Shown in pieces: positions 15,401 to 25,515 of a stretch of 64,000 bases of DNA. This stretch comes from Ciona intestinalis. Its lineage: Eukaryota > Chordata > Ascidiacea > Phlebobranchia > Cionidae. The notes beneath the pieces were generated by a model. The model was not told the origin of the DNA, did no database searches, and was given only the letters and a program-made list of their open reading frames with translations. The position numbers were made by a program, and so were the translations under genes. The first letter of the stretch is position 1; each line of letters begins with the position of its first letter. The stretch covers positions 1 through 64,000 of the forward strand of contig NW_004190413.2 in assembly GCF_000224145.3 (NCBI RefSeq), in the 5' to 3' direction.

Positions 15401-17825
15401 ATTACAGACCATTTATCGTTAAACCTACCGCATTTCCACCTGGCAAATATGCTGTACCAACCGCAGCCCGTACCGACACGCAGTGTGAATTTTATAACGT
15501 GGGGTAAGATGGATATCACTTGAACGTAATATCCCATAATTTATGATCGTGTTTTGAACCATTAACAATGCTCTTTTTAAATTCTGAGTTATCTTTTAAA
15601 ATTCTGAGATATCTTTTAAAATTCTGAGATATCTGAGATAAATTTGTAAATATTCTTGGTTTACTACCCAATGGTTCGATAAAGAGAATGAAAGCGTGGG
15701 CCATCTTACCCCAACCGACTATAGGCCTACGATATACCAAGCATGAAACCGGTTGTCGAACCTTGAAAACACAATCCGCATAATAATGTTGATAACGCAT
15801 ATATAACTATTTCATAAGTTGGCAATTACCATATTTACCTTGTTTCATTTTCCCGCCTGTTGCCACATTACTATGATAATAGACCAACAACAACAATAAA
15901 TTTACGAACCTTGTCCAAATATCTTGATCTGAGTTGCTCCATTTTCCCCGCCATACTTTGGTGTCATATATGAGACATATGTAGTTTCCTGGGCTGCAAA
16001 CCAACGTAAATATCATCTTATCGCAGTTTAAATAAAACAATTAATATTCAAGTGCTACGAAATTCGTTACTGACAAAAAGGTCAATGAATTGTTTTCTAT
16101 TTTCGTCTAAAAGGACATTATCAGTCTCTATTTAAAAGAATATGATTTTATATTTGTTTGAATGTTCTTTATTTACTACCAAATGGGAAGGGGAAATAGA
16201 TTAAAAAGGTGTCCCATCTTTCCCCACCATACTATAAATAGTTTACCTTAAACATTACTTTTAACTCCTAACTGTCATTAATCATTGTAACAACTCGTAT
16301 GGTATTCACACACGTGTTATCATAGCAAACAAACTGTGTACAATAAAACGGTCTAGCAAGTTAAAAGCGCCCATCGCGATAAACGCCGTTAATTGATGAT
16401 AAAACAATCTGTTTGCTCGCGCGACACTTTGAATCCAGCTCGGCGCGTTTAAGATCATCTGCCATTTATAAAGTAAACGCAGATGGCGAGAAACAAATTA
16501 ATTCACATGCGTGAAACAGCAGTTAAACCAATACCCAGTAACTTGATTTTTATGCGGTAGTTAATTCTACATTACCACTTGTTTAACCCACATGGTGGGT
16601 AATGTAACGAGTGTCCTATTGATCATATACACCTTATGCATGTATTGCAATTCTGTATAAAACTTAGAAATATTCTTTTAGTAATCCTTATTTTGTAGAA
16701 ATTGGCGTCTTGCCTGATAACACGTGCCCATAATGACGTCAGTGTCGCTATGATTATAAAATAAAAAGTTTGTTTTTTCAATAAAGTTTATTTTTCGTAG
16801 AGGGACTCTGCTTTTGAGACGATTCTGCATGTGTATGAACATAAAACAGACTTCAGCATGTGCTGTATCATATATAGTAGAGTGGGAGAAGATGGGACAC
16901 CTTTTCATTCTATTTCTTGTTACATTTGGTAGTAAACAAAGAACATTAAATGAATTGTAAAACCGTATCCTCACGACTTCCACAGACCGTTATAAATAGT
17001 TTAAAACACCATCCGGATTTTCGAGTGTTGTGTGTTAAAGGTGTCCCATCTTCCCCGATCCTACATTGTAGGAATGTATGTAACTGTGAATGCAGCAATA
17101 CCGATCTGCAGGTGCAACTGTCTGCAAGGGTAGCGGAAGTGACGTGAAAGGACGTTGAAAGATAATAATTTCACCATTGTTTTGTGTAAAAGGTCATTCT
17201 AAGTGTGAATCCAATTGTTTCGGACAATGACGTAACAATGGTACATGTCTTAAAACAATTGGAGCCTTCGCATATTATTCGATTGTTTAGAATTCTGACT
17301 TCATAATGGTGGTATCTACGTAATAATTGATGCGTTGTCATCACACTTGGATTGTGTCATCACAAATGAATGAAAAATAATCCAGTTCCTATTATTTCCC
17401 ACAGCGGGCGGCGTGTCGCGATGAAAGGCCATTGTTTGGTCACAATCGGCGCAACAAACGGAAGAGTTTGAAATTAAAATAAAACAAAAAATGTTTATTT
17501 CATATTTTCGCGTCGTCTCCACGGCTTGTTGTTTTAAAAGTTATTTATGTTTTATTTGTGTTAGTGACCGTATGTAGGGGTACGGGGTCACCCTTGTAAT
17601 AACAAAAAGTCAATGAACTGAGGTTTAGCAGCATTTGAAGATATTTAAAATGCTGCAAAATTTGTTACGCCAAACAGGGTATATTCACTTCGTGACGTCA
17701 CGAAATTTATATTTTTTCTATTTATTCAATTTTTGTAAAATATTTATTTCATGAAAAAACTTACCTTCCGACGTCACAATGGTCCCTATGACGAACAACA
17801 GAACGTACGCGATGGCGCGCTCCAT
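483..17825 (-). CDS. PKHD1L1: PKHD1L1 (fibrocystin-L)-like receptor, N-terminal 26 exons, partial
   Basis: Probable large type I membrane protein; vertebrate fibrocystin-L is a very large surface protein, and only the N-terminal part is here. Exons, 5' to 3': 17765-17825, 15910-15993, 14323-14455, 13627-13735, 12978-13180, 12147-12340, 11457-11557, 10787-10964, 10219-10397, 9673-9829, 9120-9308, 8104-8262 (upper end uncertain), 7491-7728, 7005-7143, 6637-6817, 5999-6130, 5427-5558, 5008-5084, 4478-4668, 3930-4107, 3450-3609, 2670-2822, 2113-2223, 1529-1762, 960-1143, 483-715. All junctions keep phase. Residues 1-20 are a signal peptide (MERAIAYVLLFVIGTIV). IPT/TIG-like units lie near 30-125, 130-260, 265-355 and from 1020 to the edge, with hallmarks such as GSTVGGTMLTISGRNF. 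Exons 9-10 look like PA14. The run FDFETNTG...SFCGTRSLKNPSYLF and PQVQVYINNVPSKC match the fibrocystin-L region between IPT sets as I recall it. The C-terminal part, including the G8/right-handed-helix domains known in the family, would lie beyond base 1. Confidence 0.85.
1195..1525. repeat. 91-bp tandem repeat in a PKHD1L1-like intron
   Basis: The motif acttggtccatcatcag recurs at 1200, 1291, 1382 and 1473, an exact 91-bp period. It gives about 3.6 copies that differ at a few bases. The array fills most of the intron between the exons at 960-1143 and 1529-1762. No coding role is visible. Confidence 0.9.
3125..3310. repeat. Dispersed repeat containing the motif gtgtcctTGGGCAAGACACTTAAC
   Basis: A block reading roughly tgctaccattgtgggcgtat, then ttggcaagacacttaacgg, then ccagtggtcactaatgggtt. 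Close relatives lie near 10050-10130, 21215-21420 (a tandem duplication of about 110 bp), 22545-22620, 25860-25940, 43430-43490 and 44940-45060, in both orientations. It often sits next to the ~98-bp repeat, so the two may be parts of one larger element. No coding capacity is seen. Confidence 0.6.
4180..4400. repeat. Degenerate two-copy direct repeat in an intron
   Basis: Two copies of about 120 bp share ctaccatctaga, ccccactgaggcagtttata and the run cactcaatgatagagattct. They lie in the intron between the exons at 4478-4668 and 3930-4107. This looks like a simple local duplication. Confidence 0.5.
6850..6985. repeat. Two tandem copies of the ~66-bp hairpin repeat
   Basis: Two copies of a unit containing catgggtgtcttcttataca and tacacctcatgctcactgtc lie in the intron between the exons at 7005-7143 and 6637-6817. 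The same unit forms longer arrays at 14508-14825 (opposite orientation) and 46135-46345. Confidence 0.8.
8265..8935. repeat. ~98-bp minisatellite array, about 6-7 copies
   Basis: Units run cacgtatgtaacttatttat, then cctcacatggcagggcaa, then a gtcgttataacatggatgtt block, then cacctcgtgcccacttacga. The unit length is about 98 bp and copies differ by several substitutions. The array sits in the intron between the exons at 9120-9308 and 8104-8262 and abuts the latter. Single or few copies of the same unit lie near 2440-2575, 3790-3900, 10995-11110, 11975-12085, 21435-21560, 25690-25835, 41470-41685, 43253-43375, 45560-45690, 47085-47165 and 57690-57780. Open frames across the array are repeat artefacts. 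Confidence 0.9.
12760..12860. repeat. 20-bp minisatellite, about 5 copies
   Basis: Five copies of tagtacaagtaaaaagtgg plus one variable base, period 20, alternate between gtg and gtga forms. The array lies in the intron between the exons at 12978-13180 and 12147-12340. Confidence 0.9.
13915..14290. repeat. ~96-bp tandem repeat related to a SINE-like family
   Basis: Four copies of a unit containing catatagaatagaatgtgc and tgttggggtaatgggccaac, then a 'ccatggcgtgcc' block. The piece ggggtaatgggccaac also occurs near 20060-20095, 43895-43930, 62115-62150 and, reversed, near 63175-63200. In several of those places it is followed or preceded by a 'gctcagtggtttaa' segment resembling a tRNA A box. 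The array therefore looks like an amplified fragment of a tRNA-related SINE (inference). Confidence 0.65.
14508..14825. repeat. ~66-bp hairpin repeat, about 4.5 copies
   Basis: Units contain gtgagcatgaggtgtatgaa, then tacaccatgtgtgtttggtg, then tataagaagacactcatgtt. Internal inverted pairs (ggtgtat and atacacc) mean each unit can fold. The array lies in the intron between the exons at 15910-15993 and 14323-14455. Confidence 0.85.
15497..15726. mobile_element. Diverged, enlarged copy of the ~195-bp MITE
   Basis: Begins gtggggtaagatggatatca and ends ccatcttaccccaacc. The internal gatcgtgtttt and ttggtttactaccca segments match the family. The middle has extra tandem copies of ttttaaaattctgagatatc. 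Confidence 0.6.
16872..17070 (-). mobile_element. ~195-bp inverted-repeat MITE, full copy
   Basis: Both ends are present (agtgggagaagatgggacac and gtgtcccatcttccccgatc). The middle is inverted relative to the copy at 27173-27374. It lies in the first intron of the PKHD1L1-like gene, and a half copy lies beside it at about 16110-16246. Confidence 0.8.
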
Positions 17826-18451
17826 TTCGTCGTGTCTTTTTCCAACAATTAATATACGCAACTTAATTCTTAAATTTCGATACAATTTCGTTAAACCTGC
17901 GGAAAGAATCCCAAAGTTACTTATCTCCAAGTTGAAAGAATCCAAGATTTTGCAACAACTTTCGTGGATCTAAATGTAGAGATTATACCTACGGAAATAC
18001 TTTTGCAGTTGTTGTAAGGTTGGGAAACATAAACAAAAATCTCACAGTTTAAATTACGTTTTACTGCAATAAAGAAAACATCAACTGAAATAACGAAGAA
18101 ACGAGAAAAGAGTAAATTATTACTTAAAGAATGCACAGTGTTAAGAGAAACTAATTTAATATAACGGAAGAATATATTTTGTAAAAAACGGTCACTTAAT
18201 AGTTGTTTAATTTGAGTAAACATTAATTAAGGAAAATGATTCATTCCAGCAAATTCAAAGCATTTGGTTAGTTTGTTATACAGATTTTATAAAATAATTC
18301 TGAAAAACAAAATCAAGTTTACTACGCCTGTATATAGGTATGTCATACTATTTAATTTCTGAATTTGTTCCCATTTTGAAGGACTGACTAAAAACATGGT
18401 TTTTAAATTTAAAAAAATATTCCTATTTAAAACACGCCTAATACATTGATT

Positions 18452-18638
18452 ATACAGTAGGATGGGAGAATATGGGACACCTCATCATTCTATATATTCT
18501 CATTTCATTTGGTTATAAATAAAGAACTTTTAAGGAATTATAAAACCGTATCCTCACGACTCCCATAGAACGTTCCTAATTGTTTAAATAGTGATATATT
18601 ATATCTTAATAGTGTCCCGTCTTCCCCATCATACTGCA
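18452..18638 (-). mobile_element. MITE, full copy, diverged right end
   Basis: Starts tacagtaggatgggagaata and ends gtcccgtcttccccatca. The internal aaccgtatcctcacgactcc segment is in the inverted sense. Confidence 0.75.
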
Positions 18639-19270
18639 AAAGTTTGGCCTATTTCCTTATACGCTTAAAACAAAATACATTCTACCGAAAAGTTGTTTTC
18701 TGTTTGACCTTATATTTTCGCTCATATATGCCAAGGCTACCATTTTATCAGTTCACCGTATAAGCCCTGTGCTCAAATAATGATGATTATGAAGTACCAG
18801 TCCATTAAATAGGGTTTGTGACAAAAGAGACGGGTCTATTGTTACGTAATATAATCCATTGTAACATCGCGTGTGAGGTAATACAGGGTGTTTTATTTCA
18901 AAACACAGGCTTTATAAAGATACCAGAATACTTCTCTAATCAAGACTTGAAGTTTAGTTATTGACAAAGTTATTTTAAAACTTTCTAATTAAACAAGCCG
19001 CCGCAATGTTTGTACAAGCCGGTCATGTTAAATTTTACGTCGTAATAAAAGTAAGATAGTTAACAGTTGATAGTTAACAGTTTCAGTATATTATTGTGTG
19101 AAACACAAAAGTAGTAAACAAGTTTTGGAATTTCTGATGATTTAGACATGTCTACGTGATTTAATGATATGTGTACGTGAAACGGAACTCCACGTAAAGT
19201 AACTTAATCTTATTTTGATGCTTTGTTACGTAAAGTAAGTTCATAACACATGTTGTCACTGTTACATAAC

Positions 19271-19466
19271 ATATAGTAGTGTGGGAGAGGACACATTTAG
19301 CACATAATATCCCAATATCCTGATCGTGTTTTAAACAACTAACAACGGTCTATAGGAGTCGTGAGGACACGGTTTTATAATTCTTTGAATGTTCTTTGTT
19401 TACTATCAAATCTGACGAGAAAATAGAATGATAAGGTGTCCCATCTTCCCCCATCCTACTATATAT
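19271..19466 (+). mobile_element. MITE, full copy with a short deletion in the left repeat
   Basis: The left end reads tatagtagtgtgggaga and then passes directly to ggacaca, so part of the usual gaagatgg segment is missing. The centre (cctgatcgtgttttaaacaa) and right end (gtgtcccatcttcccccat) are well preserved. Confidence 0.85.
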
Positions 19467-20231
19467 CTGGTAGGCCATCGTACATTATACACTAATAGGT
19501 GCTGTGCATATAGATGTGGAAACCAATGCAACCCAATCTGTGTTGTGAATCGAGTGAATGTGAAAAACAAACGAAACTCTTTACCTTTAATTTTGAGTTC
19601 TGATGTAAGACAAATTTATAACGGCAGTTCTTGTATTTCAAGCAAGATACGAGCTGCAAAAATACAAATCACATTAGAAAGCTTTTGAAAAACTAAAAAT
19701 AACAATACAAAACAATTAAGTTTGATTAGTAGCAACAAAGCAAGTTCGACACACGACATAAAATAACAAAATTTGTTCATTGAATTTACTATTTTTGTAA
19801 CCAAAACAATAATATTTGCGAAAGGTAAGATATAACAGGCGTTATGGTTACTGTATTTACTATATTTTGATACATTCCATTCACTATAACAACTGTTGTC
19901 CTTATATTTAATTAACATCATTTTTCAATTCCGTTCTATTCTATAAAGCTGTACACGCAATGCTCCTGAAAAGCAGACCAAAGTTGGCCAATTAAACTTA
20001 GAATTCACTTTACTCCCATAAACATCTGGCGTTGTGGTTCAGTGGTTTAAAAGTAGTATTGGTGTTGGAGTAATGGGCCAAGTATTGCCTTAATCCCAAG
20101 TTCTCAACCCGTATTTAAAATGGAAAACAACCGTATATAAACAGAGGGAAACTTTATGTTTCGCGCTAACAGACATAAAAAGTTATAAACAACAAGATAG
20201 TAAATATATATTAAAGTCACTGCATCCCAAT

Positions 20232-23200
20232 TTAACATTCGATTCCATAAAGTTCTGGCGAGTCCATAACCACGACTCCCCTGTGCGAGACTTGAACCGA
20301 TAGTTTATGATAGTTCGCTGCAATCTTTACTTGTGGCATAACATGTCTTCGGACAAACCTCATTCTCATTTCTTCTCGGTTAAATGAGAAAGGGATCAGC
20401 TTAGGGGATTCACCAAAGAAACTTTTAACAGATTCATCCACTTGTGTCAGTAAGGAGAGGGCAAAGTCAAAACAGTTGTAACGGTTTTCGTCATACCTAA
20501 ATCATAGAAAAATTTCAAATTTGGATGTAAATAGATTTGATCTTGTTAATATTACGAAAATAAATCTTTATGCCATGTATGTTTTAAAGGCTATTAGATT
20601 ACCAATCTTTGGCATATTGACTAACTTTGAATACAAATAGTTCTAAATAAACATGCTCTAATACCCTTTTTGCATGGTAAAAAGTTAATGCGAATAGCGA
20701 TATTATTGTTTTGCGGGTTACCGAATAGCGATTCGCATTAACTCGTCATATGATAACTCGCTAACCGCGTTGTTTTGCATGGTCATTGGTTTATGCGCGT
20801 ATCAACATTGAGTAAGCTTATTTTAGCGCAATATTATTAAATCTAGTTTATAAAATAGGTTTTGATGCTTTATGGGGCTATTACCAGCTAAAAACTGTAA
20901 AAATAATACCCGAAAAAGATTAGGCTCTTAAAAGTAAAACTGTACTTTCACCTTTCTTTTCTTTACTCGCATAATGCAGTAACAACCAACCTCCTACAGC
21001 AGGTAACACGTTTATGACGTTATTATGTGTGTTAACTTTGTTTTTGCGAGTAAATATACGAGTACTTACGCGCATAAAAGTGACCATGCAAAAAGGGTAT
21101 TATAAAACGTAACGCATTAGTGCTATTAGTGCATACTTAGAAGGAGAACATATTTACTCTACAATTCAAACATACTTTTGTTATTTGTATTACCTACATA
21201 AATATATATTGCTACCATTGTGGGTGTATGTGTCCTTGGGCAAGACACGTAACAGCAATTGCTTCAACCACTAATAGGTTGTTCAAATTATCAACAAGCA
21301 ACAACACATAAAAAAATAACCGTATTCCATATGTGTCCTTGGGCAAGACACGTAACAGCAATTGCTTCAACCACTAATAGGTTGTTTAAATTATCAACAA
21401 CACATAAAAAAATACAAAACAAGTAATAAACCCAAAAGTAGCATACTTGGTAAGTGGTAACTTGTTAGATGGCACGAGGTGGATACAGAACACCTGTGTT
21501 TTAACGACTGCTGTTTTCCAGCCACGCGGGGATAAAATAAGTTATATTATATTCATTTATTCGTGTAGTAGTTCAAAATGAACAGACTGCAATAAAACAT
21601 ACTGAATACATAATCTCGAATATTTACATAGGAACTTCACAACTCAAACATACTTCTACTTATTTGCATTAGTTAATACATGGTACTCACTTGTACTTTG
21701 ACCATTTCTCTTCACTCGACATTTGGTCCAAACACTTCCCCCACATCATCTCACACTCAGGGTTGCTAATGTTAAACACAATTAGTGATTCCTCCCATCC
21801 ATTCAGCTCCTGGATGACACCATCCGATGTATAACTTGATACTCCTCCTGCATCACGAGGGGAAATTCCAACATGGAAATCCGCGTCTTTCTCATGGCAG
21901 CTGAATTATGGAACGTTAATCATTCATTCAATGTCGTACAAATAATAAAGATTTTTTTTAAGCGACGAACTTTATCAAAGGGGTTTTCTATTGGATAGGT
22001 AAAACTGATTTACTGCAACATTCAGACATAAATTTTAATTAAACAACAGCTAAATTATATATACATTACATTTAGACCTTAAACTATACTATAATTGGAC
22101 AGTCAAAGCCTATATAATCACACAACTTTGAATATTCAATAATCAATATAAAGATACAGATATTTAGTCTTAGAGACAACTCAGATATCAATAAATATTA
22201 AATTTCATTGCTTTGTTTAAATTAACTTATAGTTACAGAATCTCAGGTCTTAGAAACCCCTATATATAAACAATAAACAATCGGTAGACTAAACTTACTC
22301 ATGCCAACTTCCATTGGTCGGCTTCACAAGAATACTGAACGTTGTTTTATGGCCGTTAACATAAGGTATTGGAAGGTAGAATGCTGGAGATTTCAACTTG
22401 TATAGTTTCTCCCCACAACCTGAGCATCTACAACGATCTATTACTATTATTTATTCTATGTGGGGGAGGGCATGCAGACTTGGGCCTGGGATTCAGACCA
22501 CAGTTGGCACATAACACCAACACCCAGGGCGCTACAACTCATTAGTGGCAACTGGGCTTGAGCAATGTCCCTTAAGTGTCTTGCCCAAGTACACATACGC
22601 GATACGCCTATGGCTTATCAGTATCAAACTGACAAAGTAAACTTATTTTTCCAAGAACAAACTTATACAAGAACACATGCGCCTACCAGTATCGAGCATT
22701 GAACCGGGTATCCTACAACAGAAGTACCAGAAGTGTGGCGAATGAGCCACGATGAAAGAAATTGATTACTATTGAATTAACATTGAGCATGAAATCATAC
22801 CCATTTCCCCAGCATGCAAAGTATAATTATAACTGCATTGTATAATGAGTGCTTCACTCAAGTATTAAAACAAGCTGGTAAGGAATTAGGTTTGTCAATT
22901 AGTTTAATTGTGAAGCAAAAATGCAATTAAATCATATTAATACCATGGAATTTTAAAAAGTTTTAATTCAGGAGTTTTTAACTTTATTTGGACTTAATGC
23001 TCTTAGCATCTCTGAATCTACTAAAAAGTTTATGAAATTCATATTTTATTTATAAAACAAATTTCAAAACTTTTTCGAGAAATAATGAAACCATGCAGAA
23101 GCTACAATTTGAAAACTGTCAAAACTGATATTGTTGTTCACTTTAAATGGTATAGTGCTTATAATTAGGTATATATATATATATATTTGTAAACATTTAA

Positions 23201-23646
23201 AATAAAGACCAACCTTGTAAAAACTAAACATCACAAATGAGAAGAAGGGAAATCTAGAAAGTAATTGTGAAGAAGTAAGCAAATTACAAATCGGTTATGG
23301 GTGCTAGTTAAGATTTCACTGACTATGTTTTACAGTAATATCAAATCCTACAACTCTTTTCGTCTCTTATTTTTAGCTTTACTGTAGGAAATCTTTACCA
23401 GCAACCAAACTATAAGTCATTTCTGCACATTTTAAAAGTTAAGCCATTTGACTACGATTACAATATTTCAGTAAATTCGTAACCTACACTCCACAGCAAG
23501 CCTGCAGCATTCTTGCATCGTAATTACCTATGCGGAACATCTAGACAAGCCATCTTACAACAGTGGGTCACACATATCAGGGGCTGGCGGCGTCTTAGTT
23601 GGCTGCTGTTGCCAGAAGAATTTAACGAGTTTGGTAAAAATGCCAT
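20232..23646 (-). CDS. MKRN2OS: MKRN2OS-like protein, complete, 4 exons, 240 aa
   Basis: Function is poorly known; vertebrate MKRN2OS is an uncharacterised soluble protein encoded opposite MKRN2. Exons, 5' to 3': 23528-23646, 22299-22427, 21691-21900, 20232-20496; they sum to 723 bases, and every junction keeps frame. Exon 2 needs the acceptor ttgtag at its upper end: the alternative cag 8 bases further in breaks the frame. The joined N-terminal part has paired cysteines (VTHCCKMACLDVPHRCSGCG), which resembles the HC..C....VP..C..CGE pattern I recall from MKRN2OS. Downstream blocks DADFHVGISPRD, SDGVIQELNGWEESL and RYNCFDFALSLL also fit that family. No signal peptide or membrane segment is seen. 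Family assignment rests on recalled pattern similarity. Confidence 0.7.
20661..21100. mobile_element. 440-bp TA-flanked inverted-repeat element
   Basis: Lies in the intron between exons 3 and 4 of the MKRN2OS-like gene. The ends are perfect inverted copies of ATACCCTTTTTGCATGGT, flanked on both sides by TA, as expected of Tc1/mariner-type MITEs. A third related copy of the subterminal sequence (tttgcatggtca...tttatgcgcg) sits internally near 20773. No transposase frame is present. Confidence 0.8.
21215..21560. repeat. Tandem duplication plus one ~98-bp repeat unit
   Basis: A block with gtccttgggcaagacacgta and gcttcaaccactaataggtt occurs twice, about 110 bp apart. It is followed by one unit of the ~98-bp repeat in the inverted sense, ending at the 'gcggggataaaataagtta' piece. 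All of it lies within an intron. Confidence 0.7.
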
Positions 23647-23668
23647 CTTATTTCTTCTTGACAGTGAA
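23528..23668 (-). promoter_or_regulatory. Possible spliced-leader acceptor of the MKRN2OS-like gene
   Basis: On the minus strand the ATG at 23646 is preceded by a 22-base leader and then by gtgtttttgtag, a good 3' splice site ending at 23669. No matching donor is evident upstream. Tunicates add a spliced leader to many mRNAs at such unpaired acceptors (known biology), so this may be a trans-splice site; an unseen 5' exon is the alternative. Confidence 0.4.
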
Positions 23669-25515
23669 CTACAAAAACACGCAAACTTATAAACCTAACG
23701 CGCTCGCGTGTCTAGTTTTACTTTGGGGACGAAGTCCGTTATATTTTTCAATTTGGGGGCTTTTCCGCGTCTATTAATATTCATGATAACTTTAGGGGTC
23801 TCAAATTTAATTCAACTTTTCTTTTATAAATACAACAGCTAATAATAGATTTGACCTAACTTTTACGCATCACTTAAACGGATATGAATATTTTGAATTA
23901 AACATCCACGTTTTTTAAATGTCGCTCTTTCCCACACCTTTTTATCCATTTATAGCGTGTTTAAAAGAGATCAATAAAAGTACAGTACTGTGGGAAAAAT
24001 ACCGTATTAATACTATGGGGTAAGATGGGACACCTGCACATAATACCAAAAATCCCATTTTTTGTTTACAACCAAATGGGACGCGAAAATAAATAAAAAG
24101 TGACCCATTTCCCCCACCCTACTATATATTAAGAAATTCGAACATTTATTCGCGGTGTGTGCTAGCATGTGCGTGGAGTTGGTGTGAAAACAACGCATTA
24201 AACGAGACGCAAGGAAGTTTACATTACTTTAGAAAGCGCCAAGCAACGATAGTTCCTGTCTACAATATTGTTTATAACGTAATTGCTATTCGTGTGTGCT
24301 TGTAAACGACTTAGACGTACACCACCGTAAAACAACCACGCCTTTTACCCAATAATAAACAAAATTCTACGCCGTTTAGTTTGGGAATTGTACTATTATT
24401 GAGGTAACCTGCAGAAACTGTTTAAATGATCTTCCAAACAAGTTTTAGTAAACAGCCGTAGATAGTTAAAAATACTTTTAGATTTATAACGAAGGTATTT
24501 CAAACTTTTTTTTCAATTGTTGTTGTTGTTTTTTAGTTAGTAGTATAGGCAACAAAAAATGTAACTACCTTCGGAAAAAGTTTAAATAAAATACCTTGCG
24601 AAAAGGGTTTGGTAAATTGCCGCAAATAGTTAAGAGGAAGTTAGATTTATTTCAGTGGTTTCTTAGTAGCCTTTTTCTTCCCAACCAAAAACATAAAATT
24701 ATTATTTTAGTTAATGATACATTTTATGATTAGTAAAGGAAAACAATTTTTCCCTCAATATTTCGCGTACCACATGAAGACGTTCATGCACCACAGGTGG
24801 TCTACCAAAGTTGAGAAACACTGGTTTAGAAATAGTAAACAATAGAGGCACGTGTGTTGGTTTATGTTAGTAGACTCCACTATGCAGGTCACACGTGTGT
24901 TAGGTTCAAATAGAAAGTTAAACAAACAAACGACAGCTGTTGTTGGCCTGCTGCTATATATAAAACCAGGAACCGATAGATAAGTTTCAAAAGAAGTTTT
25001 GTATGGAAACGGTGGTTAAAAGATTTTAGAAAAAGGATATATATTATTGTATTAATTAGTTTTTAAAAAAATCGTATAAAATAATTGTTACTCAAACAAG
25101 CATAAATAGTAACGTATTTGGTGGTTCGCCATGTGTAATTTTAACTCGAGGCTAATTTATTAGTTGGTTTACCGTCTCGTATTTTCGTTGTATAAAATCT
25201 ATTTAATCTCGTTGTCGTATTATTAGATGTTATATATTACGTATAGTAGGGTGGGGGAAGACGGGACACCTTAGCACAAAATATCCAAATATCCTGAACG
25301 TGTTTTAAACAATAACCAACGGTTTTGAAAGACGTGAGGATACAATTCATAATTCTTTGAATGTTCCTTGTTAATCCTAAATAAGACGAGAAAATAGAGT
25401 TAAAGGGCGTCCCATCTTCCCCCACCCTTCTATGTCCGGAACTATAAATACTAAATAATATAACATAAATAACTCACACTTTTCCACCAACCTATAGTTA
25501 CGCGTGTAGGCCAAG
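23669..25515. other. Divergent spacer between the MKRN2OS-like and secreted-protein genes
   Basis: The two flanking genes point away from each other, so promoters for both should be here. I see no exon. It holds a truncated MITE at about 24010-24130, a piece near 24780-24830 with gagaaacactggttt that resembles a hAT-type terminus, and a full MITE at 25242-25433, just upstream of the secreted-protein gene. Confidence 0.55.
25242..25433 (+). mobile_element. MITE, full copy, upstream of the secreted-protein gene
   Basis: Ends read tatagtagggtgggggaaga and gtcccatcttcccccacc. It stops 82 bases before the ATG at 25516, so it may overlap the promoter or leader region of that gene. Confidence 0.9.

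Larger units (their letters stand above)
17826..20231. other. Spacer between the PKHD1L1-like and MKRN2OS-like genes
   Basis: I see no convincing exon. The 70 bases just upstream of the PKHD1L1-like ATG should hold its 5' leader. A minus-strand sequence ending tttccgcag at 17897-17905 could be a cis or spliced-leader acceptor. The rest holds two MITE copies and a SINE-like piece near 20030-20110. Genes on both sides are on the minus strand, so the PKHD1L1-like promoter and the 3' end of the MKRN2OS-like gene both lie here. Confidence 0.6.

Noticed and set aside
20034..20060. tRNA-like 'gttgtggttcagtggttt' segment
   Set aside because: Only an A-box-like piece followed by SINE-like sequence; no anticodon arm, T arm or acceptor pairing.
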